Made by a program: the position numbers and the translations under genes. The notes beneath the pieces are model-generated. The model searched no databases and had not been told where the DNA came from. It saw only the letters and a list, made by a program, of their open reading frames with translations. From Synergistaceae bacterium (lineage in GTDB: Bacteria > Synergistota > Synergistia > Synergistales > Aminithiophilaceae): a DNA stretch of 64,000 nt. Numbering within the stretch: the stretch's first letter is position 1; each line of letters starts with the position of its first letter. Of this stretch, positions 24,495 through 33,339 are shown in pieces. The DNA is taken from assembly GCA_016756725.1 (NCBI GenBank), contig JAESII010000009.1, forward strand, positions 19,781-83,780, written 5' to 3'.

Positions 24495-25291
24495 GACCGT
24501 TTCTCCCCTTTCTGGCTCCGTCCTTTAATGTTTTCTGTCTCTCCTTGTCGCAGCTTCTCAAGGAGGGTCCCGTCGTCGAGAGCTCCCGGATCGTCCTGGC
24601 GGCGGGCGATGACGATCAGGGGGATCGATAGGGCCGCTGCCGCTTCGGCCTTGGCTTCCATGCCGCCTTCACGGCCCGAATCCTTGCAGAGGAGACAGGT
24701 CGCCCTGCTTTCGGCCAGGATGGCCTGCTCCAGCTGTTTTCCCGGAGCTCCCCAGAGAGCGACGATTTCCGGCGGCTCCAATCCCGCCCGCCGAGCTCTG
24801 GCGAGGCTTTCCTCTGTGGGAAGAACGCGGGCCCGAAGAGGGCGGCGTTTTCGGCGCAGGAGAGGTACCAAAATGTCCAGGAGCTTGACGCCGACGGCGA
24901 GAAAGACGAGGCCACCCTCTCCTGTTCGGGCCGTTGCCGCCTCTGCTGCCTCTTCCGGGCCCGAAGCCAGGAGAGCTCCGGGAGGAACAAGGCTGGGGCG
25001 CTGGAGCGCGAGGCATCGAAGGCCGTTCTCCTTTGCCGCAGTCCGGAAGATTTCTTTCGCTTCGAAAGCGAAAGGGTGGGCTCCGTCAATGGCGACGTCG
25101 AAGGCTTCTTCTTGAAGCAGTTCCATCCAGAGTCTTTTGTCCCGTCGGCCGACGAGAGCCCTGGCTCCTGGTGGAACGGTAGTGAGCCCCTCAGAGGAGG
25201 CAACAGATAGGGTCACCTCATGTCCCTCCTTCAGGAGCGCCTCGGCGAGCCTTTTCGCCGAGGCATTGCCGCCGAGAAGGAGTGTTTTCAA
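24491..25291 (-). CDS. cbiJ: Cobalt-precorrin-6A reductase
   Basis: This 266-residue protein fits the CbiJ/CobK family: N-terminal LLLGGNASAKRLAEALLKEG (nucleotide-binding), DVAIDGAHPFAFEAKEI near residue 68, and VFLAVGVKLLDILVPLL near 130. It reduces the macrocycle of cobalt-precorrin-6A with a pyridine nucleotide. The start is TTG 25291, since GAGGGAAGGGG precedes it and it overlaps the cbiGH stop (TTGA). No better ATG exists. Confidence 0.88.
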   Translation of the reverse strand: MKTLLLGGNASAKRLAEALLKEGHEVTLSVASSEGLTTVPPGARALVGRRDKRLWMELLQEEAFDVAIDGAHPFAFEAKEIFRTAAKENGLRCLALQRPSLVPPGALLASGPEEAAEAATARTGEGGLVFLAVGVKLLDILVPLLRRKRRPLRARVLPTEESLARARRAGLEPPEIVALWGAPGKQLEQAILAESRATCLLCKDSGREGGMEAKAEAAAALSIPLIVIARRQDDPGALDDGTLLEKLRQGETENIKGRSQKGEKRS

Positions 25292-26991
25292 GCCCCTTCC
25301 CTCCTCTCGGCGTCGTAGCCGCGTCTGTCGACGAGCTGTGTGCCGCCAAGACGCGCACCGAGGGGAGGAAGGAAAAGGAGCGTCGTCATGTCCACGTCGT
25401 TTTCCGTCAGTTCTGGCAGGGGCAGAGAGCGCAGGGATTCGTCTTTCCTTCCGGCGTTCTTGACGAGGAAGACGATCTGGCGGTCGGCGAAAAGGCGTCT
25501 CACCTCGGCAAGTTTCTCCGCCAGTCCCCGGCGGACGGGGTTGTAGAGGGCAACCGCCAGTCCTCCCGTGGCGGCTCCCTTGAGGGCGCGCACCACATCA
25601 GGCCAGGGTTGGAGGTAGTCGGAAAGGGAGATGCAGCTCAGGCCGTTTGTGTAGGGAGCTCCCAGAAGGGGCGCGGCGGCCTGAAAGGCCGAAAGGCCAG
25701 GGACAAGCCTCACGGGGATCTCCCCGGCGAGGTTCAGGGCCAATCCTGCCATGCCGAAAAGAACGGGGTCTCCGCCCGAGATCAGGGCTACGGCGTAACC
25801 TTTGCCTGCAAGAGCCAGGGCGACGCGGACGCGGCGTTCCTCTTCCCCCATGGAGAAGGAATGGACGATCTTGCCCTCTCGGAGTCGGTTGGGGAGGCGA
25901 TCGAGATAGGGTTTGTAACCGACAAGCACGTCGGATTCTTGGAGAACCATTTCGGCTTCGCCGGTGAGGAAGCGGGAGTCCCCAGGTCCTGTGCCGACAA
26001 TGGCCAGCCCTCCTTGAAAGGTCGGTCTTTCGGCGGCGAAAGCGACGGTGACGCCATCGACCTTGATGCGAGGTGCCAGAAGGCGGCCGTATCGGGCGGC
26101 ACAGGGTTCGGCCACTCCGGGCAGACCAAGGTGGCGGCTTGCGGCGCTGGGGGAGAAGATCCCTTCGACGGAGGCGATGTCTTCCTTCGAAAGACGCTGG
26201 AAAGGCAGACGGAGCGCGGCGGCTGCAGAGGCGAAACCGCAATCGTCGGCTCTTTCACCGATCGTGGCGATCCGGCACAGACTCTCCCTGCGGAGTCCCA
26301 GTCGTCTTGCCCCTTCACTTAGGGCCTCAAGTATCTGGCCTTCGGTTGTACCGGGACGACAGCCCAGACCTGCCGTAACAAGAGGGGGAACGAGCTGGCA
26401 CTGGTTCGGGTTCAGATGGAACTCGCCCCAGGAAATGAGAACATCGGCTTTTTCCGGGACCTCACCTGGATGGTAGCCCCAGGGGAGGGGGAGGTCGGCG
26501 TTCAGGCGGCTATCGATGAAACAGGAGAGCCTCTCGCCGTCGACGAGGCGCCCGCTGAGGTAGGGCAGGGCCTCCCTGCCGATGAGGGTCCAGCCCATCC
26601 GGCGGGCGAACAGGTCGGGAGCGGTCAACCCTCTGCGGTCTGTCGCAGTCGTTCCATGGCAGGGGACGCCGAGGATTGCCGCACATCGCCGAGCCAGATC
26701 GAGCCCGCCGGCGAGGTGGCTACCGAGGAGGGGGAGGACGAAGGCGCCGTCTTCGGGAATGACGATGAGAGCCGGATCGCTGCCCTTGTCGCGCAAAAGA
26801 GGTGCCGCGAGCCGGATCAGGATTGCGGCGGCACCGATGGCAATGAAAGCTTCCGCTTCATCCCACCGGTCTTCGATGGACGTCGCCTCTTTCCCGGAGA
26901 GCAGCGTCGCTCCCAAGGGCGCCGCCAGTGCTGAGGCCACATCGAGACCTCTTGAGCTGAAAGGGAGGACGAAAAGAGCTTTGTCACTCAT
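25288..26991 (-). CDS. cbiGH: Fused cobalt-precorrin-5A hydrolase (CbiG) / cobalt-factor III C17-methyltransferase (CbiH)
   Basis: This 567-residue protein joins two consecutive ring-contraction enzymes. Residues 1-320 are CbiG (LIRLAAPLLRDKGSDPALIV, LLGSHLAGGLDLARR, C-terminal GLGCRPGTTEGQILEAL near 229), which opens the delta-lactone of cobalt-precorrin-5A with loss of acetaldehyde. Residues about 325-567 are CbiH (VGTGPGDSRFLTGEAEMVL, LISGGDPVLFGMAGLA, VPGLSAFQAAAPLLG), the C17-methyltransferase that contracts the ring. CbiG-CbiH fusions are known in some anaerobes. The start is ATG 26991, overlapping cbiF by 8 nt. Confidence 0.94.
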   Translation of the reverse strand: MSDKALFVLPFSSRGLDVASALAAPLGATLLSGKEATSIEDRWDEAEAFIAIGAAAILIRLAAPLLRDKGSDPALIVIPEDGAFVLPLLGSHLAGGLDLARRCAAILGVPCHGTTATDRRGLTAPDLFARRMGWTLIGREALPYLSGRLVDGERLSCFIDSRLNADLPLPWGYHPGEVPEKADVLISWGEFHLNPNQCQLVPPLVTAGLGCRPGTTEGQILEALSEGARRLGLRRESLCRIATIGERADDCGFASAAAALRLPFQRLSKEDIASVEGIFSPSAASRHLGLPGVAEPCAARYGRLLAPRIKVDGVTVAFAAERPTFQGGLAIVGTGPGDSRFLTGEAEMVLQESDVLVGYKPYLDRLPNRLREGKIVHSFSMGEEERRVRVALALAGKGYAVALISGGDPVLFGMAGLALNLAGEIPVRLVPGLSAFQAAAPLLGAPYTNGLSCISLSDYLQPWPDVVRALKGAATGGLAVALYNPVRRGLAEKLAEVRRLFADRQIVFLVKNAGRKDESLRSLPLPELTENDVDMTTLLFLPPLGARLGGTQLVDRRGYDAERREGA

Positions 26992-27760
26992 CGCCCGTTC
27001 CTCCCGGGCGGAACCCGTGGGAGAAGGAGCGGTCGTAGAGACAGCTCCTCCCTCCCGAGGGTTGGAGGCAGTCGCCGACGATGAGAAGCGCGTGGTTTTC
27101 GATGGAGGCCTCCTCCATGGCTTGCGGGAGGTCGGTCAGAGAGGTCCTGATGATCCGTTCGTCGGGCCAGGTAGCCCGGTAGACACAGGCTGCCGGCGTC
27201 GTTTTGCTGCGGCCTGCCGCAATCAGGTCGTCGACGACGGCCTGAGCTTGGCCGGAGCTTAGGAAGAGGACGAGCGTCGAGCCGTGGGCGGCGAGGCGAT
27301 CAAGGGATTCTTCGTCAGGAACGGGCGTTCTTCCCTTGCGACGGCTGCAGATGACCGTCTGGGTGCCTCCGGGAATGGTGTATTCGATGGCCAGCCGGGC
27401 CGCCGCCGCCTGGAAACTGCTGACGCCAGGCACGATGGAAACGGCGATGCCCTGACGGCCCAGCAGGGTGATCTGTTCGGCAATGGCTCCGTAGAGGCTG
27501 GGGTCGCCGGTATGGAGACGGACCACCTTCTGCCCGGCCTCAGCGGCCGCGACCATGATGTTGATCTGGGTCTCAAGGTCGATGGAGGCCGAATCGACAA
27601 GGCGACAGTCTTTGCTGCACCAGTCGAGAATGGCCGGGGAAACGAGACTGCCGGCGTAGAGGACGAGATCGGCCTTTTCGAGAAGATCTCGGCCGAGGAC
27701 GGTGATGAGGCGGGGATCGCCGGGACCGGCCCCGACAAAAGAGACGGAATGTCCCGTCAT
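26984..27760 (-). CDS. cbiF: Cobalt-precorrin-4 C11-methyltransferase
   Basis: This 258-residue SAM-dependent methyltransferase has FVGAGPGDPRLITVLGRDLL at the N-terminus, LYAGSLVSPAIL near residue 35 (characteristic of CbiF/CobM), RLHTGDPSLYGAIAEQ near 82 and VPGVSSFQAAAARL near 110. It methylates C11 of cobalt-precorrin-4. The start is ATG 27760, with AAAAAGGAGG upstream and a 4-nt overlap with cbiT. Confidence 0.95.
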   Translation of the reverse strand: MTGHSVSFVGAGPGDPRLITVLGRDLLEKADLVLYAGSLVSPAILDWCSKDCRLVDSASIDLETQINIMVAAAEAGQKVVRLHTGDPSLYGAIAEQITLLGRQGIAVSIVPGVSSFQAAAARLAIEYTIPGGTQTVICSRRKGRTPVPDEESLDRLAAHGSTLVLFLSSGQAQAVVDDLIAAGRSKTTPAACVYRATWPDERIIRTSLTDLPQAMEEASIENHALLIVGDCLQPSGGRSCLYDRSFSHGFRPGGTGDE

Positions 27761-28356
27761 GAGCGTTCCTCCTTTTTGATGTCCTTGTCGCACCAGATCA
27801 GATAGGCCGGATTGCCGCCCTCGAACATCCAGGATGGCCCGAGCTTTCTGCCCTGGGCGGGAAAGATGTTCCAGGCCCCGGCAGCCCCCAGTTTCTCCAG
27901 AATCGTCAGTGCCGCCAGAGCCGTTTCGGGAAGAACTGCAGAAAGGACGAGACGTCCGCCCTGAAGCATCTTGTCCCAGAGGGAGACGAGAATTGCCTCC
28001 AGGTGCGGGCCGTGTCCTCCGACGAAAGCCCGCGAGACAGCCGGCAGCGGGATCAATCCCTCCGGTGCCGCTTCGGGGAAAAGGTTGACCCGGTCGGTGA
28101 GACCGAAGCGCCGAAGGTTGTTTTCCGTCGTTTCCCGCGCCTTCTGTGAGGGCTCGAGGGCCCAGATCTTGCCCCCAGGTCCGACGGCCTCAGCCAGAGT
28201 GACCGTCACACCACCCGAACCGGTGCCCACTTCAATGACTTCCTGCCCCTCAAGAGGCGCGAGCAATCCCACAAGAAGGGCACGCAGAGGTGCTTTCGTG
28301 AGGGGGACGCCGTCACTGCGGCAAAAGAGCGCGTCGTCACGCAGGATGAGGCTCAT
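27757..28356 (-). CDS. cbiT: Cobalt-precorrin-6B C15-methyltransferase (decarboxylating)
   Basis: This 199-residue class I (Rossmann) SAM methyltransferase has VIEVGTGSGGVTVTLAEAVG near residue 38, FVGGHGPHLEAILVSLWDKM near 110 and the opening DDALFCRSDGVPLTKAPLRALL, all typical of CbiT. It methylates C15 and decarboxylates the C12 acetate. CbiE and CbiT are separate here, whereas aerobic CobL fuses them. The start is ATG 28356, overlapping cbiE by 4 nt. Confidence 0.94.
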   Translation of the reverse strand: MSLILRDDALFCRSDGVPLTKAPLRALLVGLLAPLEGQEVIEVGTGSGGVTVTLAEAVGPGGKIWALEPSQKARETTENNLRRFGLTDRVNLFPEAAPEGLIPLPAVSRAFVGGHGPHLEAILVSLWDKMLQGGRLVLSAVLPETALAALTILEKLGAAGAWNIFPAQGRKLGPSWMFEGGNPAYLIWCDKDIKKEERS

Positions 28357-28970
28357 CGTCCGGTGACCCAGAGGAGTGCCAGCCGTCCTGCCGGTTCGAG
28401 AGAAGCCAAACCGCCGAGAGTGCCCTCGAAGAGTCGTTCCGTGGAAAGGCCGAGATCCCAGCCGAGAACGGCCTGACAGTGAGATCCCAGAGAGCCGGCG
28501 ATTTCGTCGATCTGGGCCGGTACGGCTAAGGCCTCGCCGAGAAGGAAGACGACTTCTCCCGGCGGAAGGTCCTCGCTGAGGGGTCTGCCATGAAGGGAAA
28601 CCGTCGGCACCGAAGCCCAGTCCCGCCTGAGTCTGGCAGCGAGGATCTGAAGGCTCGAAATGCCGGGAATCCATCGGACTCTTTCGCCGAAATAACGGGC
28701 CAAAGAGGAGGCGAGGCTGAAATATCCGGTATCGCCGCTGACGAGTAGGGCCACGTCGTCGCCGTCACCCAGCTCTTCAAGGCGATGCTGGAGATCGGAC
28801 AACGACGGCAGGTCCTCAAGGGATGTCCCTGGAGGAAGGAGAGGAGCAAATCGCCTGTCTCCGATGAAGCGTGTGACCTCGCCGAGGACCTTTCGGGCCA
28901 GAGGTGTCAGGTATTCCTCTGATCCAGGTCCCATGGCGACACACCAGATGATGCCTCGCCCTGTGTTCAT
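28353..28970 (-). CDS. cbiE: Cobalt-precorrin-7 C5-methyltransferase
   Basis: This 205-residue tetrapyrrole methyltransferase has VAMGPGSEEYLTPLARKVL at the N-terminus, LVSGDTGYFSLASSLARYFG near residue 77 and IPGISSLQILAARLRRDW near 100. It methylates C5. It is encoded directly before its partner cbiT with overlapping codons. The start is ATG 28970. Confidence 0.92.
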   Translation of the reverse strand: MNTGRGIIWCVAMGPGSEEYLTPLARKVLGEVTRFIGDRRFAPLLPPGTSLEDLPSLSDLQHRLEELGDGDDVALLVSGDTGYFSLASSLARYFGERVRWIPGISSLQILAARLRRDWASVPTVSLHGRPLSEDLPPGEVVFLLGEALAVPAQIDEIAGSLGSHCQAVLGWDLGLSTERLFEGTLGGLASLEPAGRLALLWVTGR

Positions 28971-30061
28971 GGCTCGACCTCCAGGCGTGGGATCAGTTCA
29001 TTTACGGCCTTCGAGTGAGAGACGACACGGTCGGGCAGGGTGAAAAGGACGACGCCGACCTGATGGAGGTTGGGTGCCGCAAGGGCAATTTTGGTCGCGG
29101 CTCGCTCAGCCGCAGCCGCAAGGGCTGATTCTCTCCAGGGGCGACCCCGAGAGGTCGTGACGGCTTCGTCGAGGGTGTTGGCCTCCAGAATGGAATTCAC
29201 CTCCGATGAGGTGGCTCCCTCGCGGGCTGCGAGGGCGGCAAAGGTCTCCCGTCGGCCGTCGCTGTAGCGGCTGTGGGTGTGGAGGGTGCCGCCGGCAACC
29301 TTCATCAGCTTGCCCACCTGGCCGACGACAAGAAGGCTCTTTACCGGCAGTTCGGCGATCTTTTCCAAGGTGAAACCGATGTAGTTGCTTATGGTGACGA
29401 TCCGTTTCTCAACGATCTTGAGATTCCTGGCGACGGCCCGACCGTAGTTGCCGGGAACGAGGCAAAGATCGACACAACCTTCGGCGCAGCGGACGGCCAA
29501 TTCACTGTGAATGGTCGCTACCAGCGCTTCATCGCTCATGGGGACGACGAGCCCGCGCGTACCCAGGATGGAGAGGCCGCCGACGATGCCGAGACGGGGA
29601 TTGAACGTCTTTTCAGCCTTCTCTTCCCCGCCGGGAATGGAGAGGGTCACCTCCAGGCCGACGTGAGGAGGCAAGAGCGGAAGCAAGTGGCTCATCAGCA
29701 GTTCTCTCGGTCCAGGGTTGATGGCCGGTTCGCCGACGGCAAGAGGGAGTCCGGGTCTTGTGATCCGCCCCACGCCGGGCCCGGCAAGCAGAGTGATTCC
29801 CTTCCTGTCTGTGTATCTCAACGAGGCGACGACGGCAAGCCCCGACGTGATGTCGGGGTCGTCGCCGCCATCCTTGATGACCCAGGCCTCGGCTCCCTCC
29901 TGGGTACGCCGGATGGCGGCGATGGGAATGGGAACCTTCAGGCCCTGAGGCAAGGTGATTTCGACAGTGTCCTGTCCTTCGCCGCGGAGCCAGAGCAGGG
30001 CTCCCAAAGCTGCTGCCGTTGCTGCAGTTCCAGTGGAAAATCCGTACCGGAGGCTCTTCAT
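28967..30061 (-). CDS. cbiD: Cobalt-precorrin-5B C1-methyltransferase
   Basis: This 364-residue protein opens with RYGFSTGTAATAAALGALLW, the diagnostic CbiD signature, and has KDGGDDPDITSGLAVVASL near residue 64 and PGNYGRAVARNLKI near 205. CbiD is specific to the anaerobic (early cobalt) route, so its presence fixes the type of pathway. The start is ATG 30061, overlapping cbiC by 4 nt. Confidence 0.96.
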   Translation of the reverse strand: MKSLRYGFSTGTAATAAALGALLWLRGEGQDTVEITLPQGLKVPIPIAAIRRTQEGAEAWVIKDGGDDPDITSGLAVVASLRYTDRKGITLLAGPGVGRITRPGLPLAVGEPAINPGPRELLMSHLLPLLPPHVGLEVTLSIPGGEEKAEKTFNPRLGIVGGLSILGTRGLVVPMSDEALVATIHSELAVRCAEGCVDLCLVPGNYGRAVARNLKIVEKRIVTISNYIGFTLEKIAELPVKSLLVVGQVGKLMKVAGGTLHTHSRYSDGRRETFAALAAREGATSSEVNSILEANTLDEAVTTSRGRPWRESALAAAAERAATKIALAAPNLHQVGVVLFTLPDRVVSHSKAVNELIPRLEVEP

Positions 30062-30687
30062 CGGGTTTTGTCCAAGGCCAGGCGGAGGAGGGCGTTGACG
30101 GCAGCGGCGCAGAGGTTGGATCCTCCTCGGGGGCCTCGGAGGGCGAGAGCGGGCAGTCCCGAGAAGAGCAAGCGCTCCTTGCTCTCTGCCGCTCCGACGA
30201 AGCCGACGGGCATGGCGACGACAGCCCTGACGGGAGCTCCCTCGGCAGCCCGGTCGAGGAGTCGAAAGAGGGCCGTCGGAGCATTGCCGAAGGCGAAGAG
30301 GGTGATCCCCTCGGCGAGGGCCCTGTCAATGGCTGCCATGGCGCGAGTCTGCCCTGATTGGACGGCAAGACGGGACACCTGATCGTCGTGGATGTAGGAA
30401 AGGGGGTTCAAGCCGGCTTTTTGCCGGAGGCCAGGGGAGATTCCTGAAGCGACCATGGAGACGTCGCAAAAAAGGGGCCCCCCCTCGGCAAAGAGGCGGG
30501 CGATCTCGACCAGGGGGCGGGTGGCTGTGACGAGGTTGGCCAGGGAGAAATCTGCCGATGCGTGGACGACACGCCTCACGAGAGGTAGCAGGTCTTCAGT
30601 GATGCCATAGGAGGAAAGGACGGAGTCGATGAGATCGAGACTCGCCTCTTCGATCCTTTCGGGATGGTGCAGGTAGGTGTCAGTCAC
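30058..30687 (-). CDS. cbiC: Cobalt-precorrin-8 methylmutase
   Basis: This 209-residue enzyme moves the C11 methyl to C12, giving cobyrinate. Family motifs are HPERIEEASLDLIDSVL at the N-terminus, VVHASADFSLANLV (with the catalytic histidine) near residue 47, FGNAPTALFRLLD near 133 and AVVAMPVGFVGAAESKE near 156. The start is GTG 30687, overlapping the btuF-like stop by 8 nt. Confidence 0.96.
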   Translation of the reverse strand: MTDTYLHHPERIEEASLDLIDSVLSSYGITEDLLPLVRRVVHASADFSLANLVTATRPLVEIARLFAEGGPLFCDVSMVASGISPGLRQKAGLNPLSYIHDDQVSRLAVQSGQTRAMAAIDRALAEGITLFAFGNAPTALFRLLDRAAEGAPVRAVVAMPVGFVGAAESKERLLFSGLPALALRGPRGGSNLCAAAVNALLRLALDKTR

Positions 30688-31555
30688 GGCCGTAGGCCTC
30701 CTTCGGGGGGTAAAAGATCTCCAACAACCTCAGCCCGCCCTTCTCCAAACCCAGCAGAGAAGGGCGGCTCATGAGCCCCTCTTCGATGGTTTCGATCCTC
30801 ACATCTCCGAAGGCCTTCATCCACGGACGCGATCGGATCTCTTCCACGGTGGAGCGGTTCATCGTTCCCTGTTGGACAAGGTAAATGTCCAGTCCCAGGT
30901 GGCTGTTCTTCAGAAGACGCTCCACGCCCCAGCTCATGATCGTCTTTGTCGAGTTGCCCTCGCCGGCGGCGATGTTCTCTCCACCGGCCAGAGCGATGAG
31001 GCCCGATGGCCAGGACCCTGGAGCGCAGGTGTGAAGGCGGTCCGCCGTTGCCTCCAGAAAAACCCTGGGGCGCTCCCTGTCTTGCCGTCTGCGGCCGGCT
31101 TCCCGTCCCAGCCTTTCGCGGATCGCCCTCACGCGAGCCAGAGCCTCTCGGCCATCGATGGCCAGGGCGTCAGCTAAAGTGACAAGGTAGCCGTCAAAGG
31201 CATCCCAAAGGGGCGGGTCCAGGCAGAGCAGTCTGACGCCTGCCTGGTCAAGAGTCTTGGCCAGGCTAGGGTTCAGTGCCAGGGTGAAGGTGCGCACGAT
31301 GACGAGATCGGGCTTGAGGGAGAGAATCCGTTCTCCTCCCACTTTTGCAGGCAGGCGCGGAAGATGGGGGAGAAGGTCTTTGTCGTCGCTGGCCGAAAGC
31401 GCAATCAGCCGATCTCCCGCTCCGAGGGCGACGATGTTCTCGCTGTGGCCAGGGTAAAGCGAGACGATCCTGCAAGGTGCCTGGTTTCCTTGGCTTGCCC
31501 CGAGAGGTAAGCCAAGGACAAGGACGCCGAGACTCAGGGCGATGAAGCGTGCCAT
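30680..31555 (-). CDS. btuF: Periplasmic substrate-binding protein of a corrinoid/iron-siderophore-type ABC transporter
   Basis: This 291-residue protein has a signal peptide (FIALSLGVLVLGLPLGA) and a class III binding fold: RIVSLYPGHSENIVALGAGDRLIAL, LSLKPDLVIVRTF near residue 100 and a long helix after residue 160. The family binds cobalamin, heme or siderophores; co-transcription behind a cobalamin riboswitch makes a corrinoid the likely ligand. The start is ATG 31555; an upstream in-frame extension has no signal peptide and is rejected. It overlaps the ATPase gene by 22 nt. Confidence 0.88.
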   Translation of the reverse strand: MARFIALSLGVLVLGLPLGASQGNQAPCRIVSLYPGHSENIVALGAGDRLIALSASDDKDLLPHLPRLPAKVGGERILSLKPDLVIVRTFTLALNPSLAKTLDQAGVRLLCLDPPLWDAFDGYLVTLADALAIDGREALARVRAIRERLGREAGRRRQDRERPRVFLEATADRLHTCAPGSWPSGLIALAGGENIAAGEGNSTKTIMSWGVERLLKNSHLGLDIYLVQQGTMNRSTVEEIRSRPWMKAFGDVRIETIEEGLMSRPSLLGLEKGGLRLLEIFYPPKEAYGRD

Positions 31556-32304
31556 AGCGTTTCCCCTTTCTCCGAACGATAGGCCGTGAAGGGGGTGTCG
31601 TAGATCCCCTCGAGGTTGGCGCCGGTCAGATCGGCGGGAGCTCCGTGAAAAAGGAGTCTGCCCTTTTTGAGAGCCATCACGGAATCTGCCCAAGTCAGGA
31701 CGCCGTTGATGTCATGGGCGGCGACGACGACGGTTTTCCCTCTCTGTGTCAGACGGCGGAAGAGAGACAAAACGGCGACGGCCTGACCGGGATCAAGGGA
31801 TGACGTCGGTTCGTCGAGGAGAAAGAGATCAGGGTCCTGGTTCAGAAGCATGGCGATCATGACTCTCTGGCTTTCTCCGCCTGACAGTTCCTTCATGGAG
31901 CGGAAGAGGAGCGGCTCCACCCCGACGGCACGGGCAGCACGGACGGTGGCGCCGTCGTCTCGGCCCGTTCGGATCTGGAAGGCCCGTCGGCGAGGGAGCC
32001 GGCCAAGGTCGATGAGATCGCAGGCGACAAAGGGGAAGGTGACGGACCCATTTTGAGGCAGAAATCCCACCTTGCGCCCCAGCTCTCTCCGTGTCCAACG
32101 TCTAATTTCCCTGTCTCCGAGGGTCAGGCTCCCTTCATAGGGAATCAGACCGGCCATGGCCCGCAACAGGGTGCTCTTGCCACTGCCGTTGGGGCCGATG
32201 AGGGCCGTCAGCCGACTTGCCCCAAGATTGGCCGTGAGTTCCTGGAGCACCCGTTTATCGCTGTAGACAACGTTGAGGTTGTTCAGGCTGACGCCATCAG
32301 TCAT
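31534..32304 (-). CDS. btuD: ABC transporter ATP-binding protein, corrinoid importer
   Basis: This 256-residue ATPase has Walker A GPNGSGKSTLL near residue 36, Q-loop LPQNGSV, signature LSGGESQR near 142 and Walker B DLFLLDEPTSS near 160. It groups with FecE/BtuD type II importers by its neighbours, a FecCD-type permease and a BtuF-like binding protein. The start is ATG 32304, overlapping the permease stop by 4 nt. Confidence 0.9.
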   Translation of the reverse strand: MTDGVSLNNLNVVYSDKRVLQELTANLGASRLTALIGPNGSGKSTLLRAMAGLIPYEGSLTLGDREIRRWTRRELGRKVGFLPQNGSVTFPFVACDLIDLGRLPRRRAFQIRTGRDDGATVRAARAVGVEPLLFRSMKELSGGESQRVMIAMLLNQDPDLFLLDEPTSSLDPGQAVAVLSLFRRLTQRGKTVVVAAHDINGVLTWADSVMALKKGRLLFHGAPADLTGANLEGIYDTPFTAYRSEKGETLWHASSP

Positions 32305-33326
32305 GGTCGGCTACCTCGCAGCAGGATCCAGCAGAAGACGGGACCGCCCAGGAGGGCCGTGATGACTCCGACGGGAAGCTCGCCGAGTTTCTGGGCCATG
32401 CCGTCTGCTGCCGCAAGGAGGGTGCCGCCGCCGAGAAAGGAGGCCAAAAGAAGGGGCAGATGGCGGGGGCCCAGAAAGATCCGCAGGAGATGAGGGGCCA
32501 CGAGTCCGACGAATCCGATGATCCCGAAGTGAGAGACGGTCAGGGCCGTGGCCAAGGCTGACGTGGCAAGCAGGATCAGGCGAAGTCGTCTTTCTTCAAT
32601 CCCCAGTAGGGTACCTCTCTCTTCGCCGATAGAGAGCGCGTCCAGTTCGTGAGCGGCTCCTAGAGCGGGAAGAAGCACAAGGGCTCCTCCGAGCCAAACG
32701 GCGAAGGCACTTTCCTTCGCGGCTCCCGAGAAGCCTCCCATGAGCCAGAGGACGATCGCTCCCAGACGGTCATCGGCAAGGGCCTTCAAGAGGGTCACGC
32801 CTGCAGAGAGGAAGGCGTTGACGATGATGCCGGCCAAGACCAGGTGTGCCGTAGTCGCTCCACCGCATCGTGACGCGAGGATCCAGACAAGCCAGAGAGC
32901 CCCGAAGGCTCCGAGGAAGGAGGCCGGTGTGATCCAGGGGCCCCCGAGAAAAAACCCAACCGAGGCGCCGAAGGCAGCTCCTGAGGCGATGCCCAGCGTG
33001 TAGGGTTCGGCGAGGGGGTTGGAGAGTACCCCTTGAAGGACGACGCCGGATGTGGCAAGAGCCCCTCCTGCTCCGACTGCGGCAAGGAGGCGGGGCAGCC
33101 GCAGCGTTCTGACGACGAGAAGTTCCGGCGAGCCTTTTCCGTCGATGACCCCGAAGAGCAGGGCAAGGGCCCTAAGGGGAGGGATCTCCCAGTCTCCTGA
33201 GGTGACGCGAACGAGGGAGACGACAAGGAGAAGAACCGCCATGAAGGCCAGGAGCAGCAGGAACCGTCCCGTTCTTCGGCGGCGGTAGTCCGTCAGTTCC
33301 CTTTCCCTTTGGCAGCTCCTCTCCAT
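32301..33326 (-). CDS. btuC: FecCD-family ABC transporter permease, corrinoid importer
   Basis: This 341-residue permease shows about ten transmembrane helices and the family motifs RLPRLLAAVGAGGALATSGVVLQGVL, NPLAEPYTLGIASGAAFGAS and GFVGLVAPHLLRIFLGPRHL. With the ATPase and binding protein it forms a type II importer. It starts 14 nt after the cbiK stop. The start is ATG 33326. Confidence 0.92.
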   Translation of the reverse strand: MERSCQRERELTDYRRRRTGRFLLLLAFMAVLLLVVSLVRVTSGDWEIPPLRALALLFGVIDGKGSPELLVVRTLRLPRLLAAVGAGGALATSGVVLQGVLSNPLAEPYTLGIASGAAFGASVGFFLGGPWITPASFLGAFGALWLVWILASRCGGATTAHLVLAGIIVNAFLSAGVTLLKALADDRLGAIVLWLMGGFSGAAKESAFAVWLGGALVLLPALGAAHELDALSIGEERGTLLGIEERRLRLILLATSALATALTVSHFGIIGFVGLVAPHLLRIFLGPRHLPLLLASFLGGGTLLAAADGMAQKLGELPVGVITALLGGPVFCWILLRGSRP

Positions 33327-33339
33327 AGTCGTCGGTCGT